Part shown: positions 5,503 through 6,063 of the stretch, one piece after another
How positions within the stretch are numbered: position 1 is the stretch's first letter
Layout: each line of letters begins with the position of its first letter
Origin: Thioalkalivibrio sp.
GTDB taxonomy: Bacteria > Pseudomonadota > Gammaproteobacteria > Ectothiorhodospirales > Ectothiorhodospiraceae
Direction: 5' to 3'
DNA length: 6,063 nucleotides
Assembly (NCBI GenBank): GCA_018224485.1
Contig: JAGTVE010000192.1
Span: 1 to 6,063 of the forward strand
Translations under genes and position numbers: made by a program
The notes under the pieces: generated by a model
Seen by the model: the letters and a program-made list of their open reading frames with translations, nothing else
The model's database searches: none
What the model was told of the DNA's origin: nothing

Positions 5503-6063
5503 GCGCAGATAGAGTTGTTGTTGATCCCATCACCCGTATCGAGGGTCACCTGCGCATCGAGGCGGAGACGGACACCGAGGGGCACATCAAGAACGCATAC
5601 AGCTCGGGAACCATGGTGCGCGGCCTCGAGATCATCATGCAGGGCCGCGACCCGCGCGATGCCTGGGCCTTCGCCCAGCGCATCTGCGGGGTCTGTACCC
5701 TGGTGCACGGCGTGGCCTCCATCCGTTCGATCGAGGACGCGCTGGACTACCCGATCCCCCCGAACGCCCAGCTGATCCGCAACATGATGAGCGGTGCCCA
5801 GTACATCCATGATCACGTGATGCATTTCTATCACCTGCACGCGTTGGACTGGGTGGACGTGGTCTCAGCGCTGGATGCCGACCCGAAGGCGACCTCGGAA
5901 CTCGCGCAGTCGATCTCGAAATACCGAAATTCCTCGCCCGGATACTTCTCGGACGTGCAGAAGAAGGTGAAGAACCTGGTCGAGTCCGGTCAGCTCGGAA
6001 TCTTCGCGAACGGCTACTGGGGCCACCCCGAGTACAAGCTGCCCGCGGAGGCCAACCTGATGG
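5499..6063 (+). CDS. hynL: [NiFe]-hydrogenase large subunit (partial, 3' end outside window)
   Basis: The catalytic subunit that carries the NiFe(CN)2CO site and splits or forms H2. The first 188 residues are present and the frame runs open off the window. It begins with [13 protein letters not shown] (residues 9-21); E15 corresponds to the conserved proton-transfer Glu of this motif. The L1 motif [10 protein letters not shown] spans 61-70: C63 would be a terminal nickel ligand, C66 a Ni-Fe bridging ligand. H70 completes CxxCxxxH. The second Cys pair and the C-terminal tail cut by HupD lie beyond the window. There is no signal peptide, as expected for export bound to HynS through its Tat signal. 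The ATG overlaps the isp2 stop (ATGA) and AGAGGAAGG lies six bases upstream. No internal break is seen. Confidence 0.97.
   Translation, partial: MSADRVVVDPITRIEGHLRIEAETDTEGHIKNAYSSGTMVRGLEIIMQGRDPRDAWAFAQRICGVCTLVHGVASIRSIEDALDYPIPPNAQLIRNMMSGAQYIHDHVMHFYHLHALDWVDVVSALDADPKATSELAQSISKYRNSSPGYFSDVQKKVKNLVESGQLGIFANGYWGHPEYKLPAEANLM

Overview
The window holds most of a gene cluster for a membrane-linked [NiFe]-hydrogenase of the Isp type (HynSL, which I place in group 1e), with accessory maturation genes. The DNA is GC-rich, spacing is tight and genes overlap by ATGA. The order small subunit-isp1-isp2-large subunit is the one known from purple sulfur bacteria such as Thiocapsa and Allochromatium and from related sulfur oxidisers. 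A gammaproteobacterium of the Chromatiales/Ectothiorhodospiraceae kind is the best guess. That is an inference from gene order and composition, not a proven identity.

Left part (1-1162, minus strand): three overlapping or closely abutting maturation genes read leftwards. They are a HypC/HupF-family chaperone (875-1162), a HybE/HupJ-family chaperone (340 to about 867) and the N-terminal 120 residues of a HupK-like protein (362 down to base 1, where it leaves the window).

Centre (1163-1423): a divergent intergenic region of about 260 bases, the only long non-coding stretch. It has a perfect 14-base palindrome with the FNR/CRP-family core TGAT-N4-ATCA at 1273-1286, a pair of TTCTTCACAC/TTTCTCACAC direct repeats exactly 20 bases apart, and an AT-richer stretch. 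A second TGAT-N4-ATCA core lies on the hupD start codon.

Right part (1424-6063, plus strand): one tightly packed run of hupD (maturation protease), a short HupH-like gene, hynS (Tat-exported Fe-S small subunit), isp1 (five-helix b-type cytochrome resembling NarI), isp2 (HdrD/DsrK-like Fe-S protein) and the first 188 residues of the large subunit, hynL. hupD/hupH, isp1/isp2 and isp2/hynL overlap by ATGA, and hynS to isp1 is two bases apart.

Inferred working: HynL with HynS forms a periplasmic hydrogenase, exported through the HynS Tat signal. HynS passes electrons through its three Fe-S clusters to haem in Isp1, and Isp1 links to cytoplasmic Isp2, whose CCG domain resembles heterodisulfide reductases. 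The module would thus couple H2 outside to thiol/disulfide or sulfur chemistry inside the cell. The HupF/HupJ/HupK and HupD/HupH genes make and process the NiFe site and small subunit. The most interesting points are the lopsided Isp2 CCG domains, the half-size HupH, Hup-type chaperones beside a small subunit that lacks the extra cysteines of O2-tolerant enzymes, and the paired FNR-like sites.
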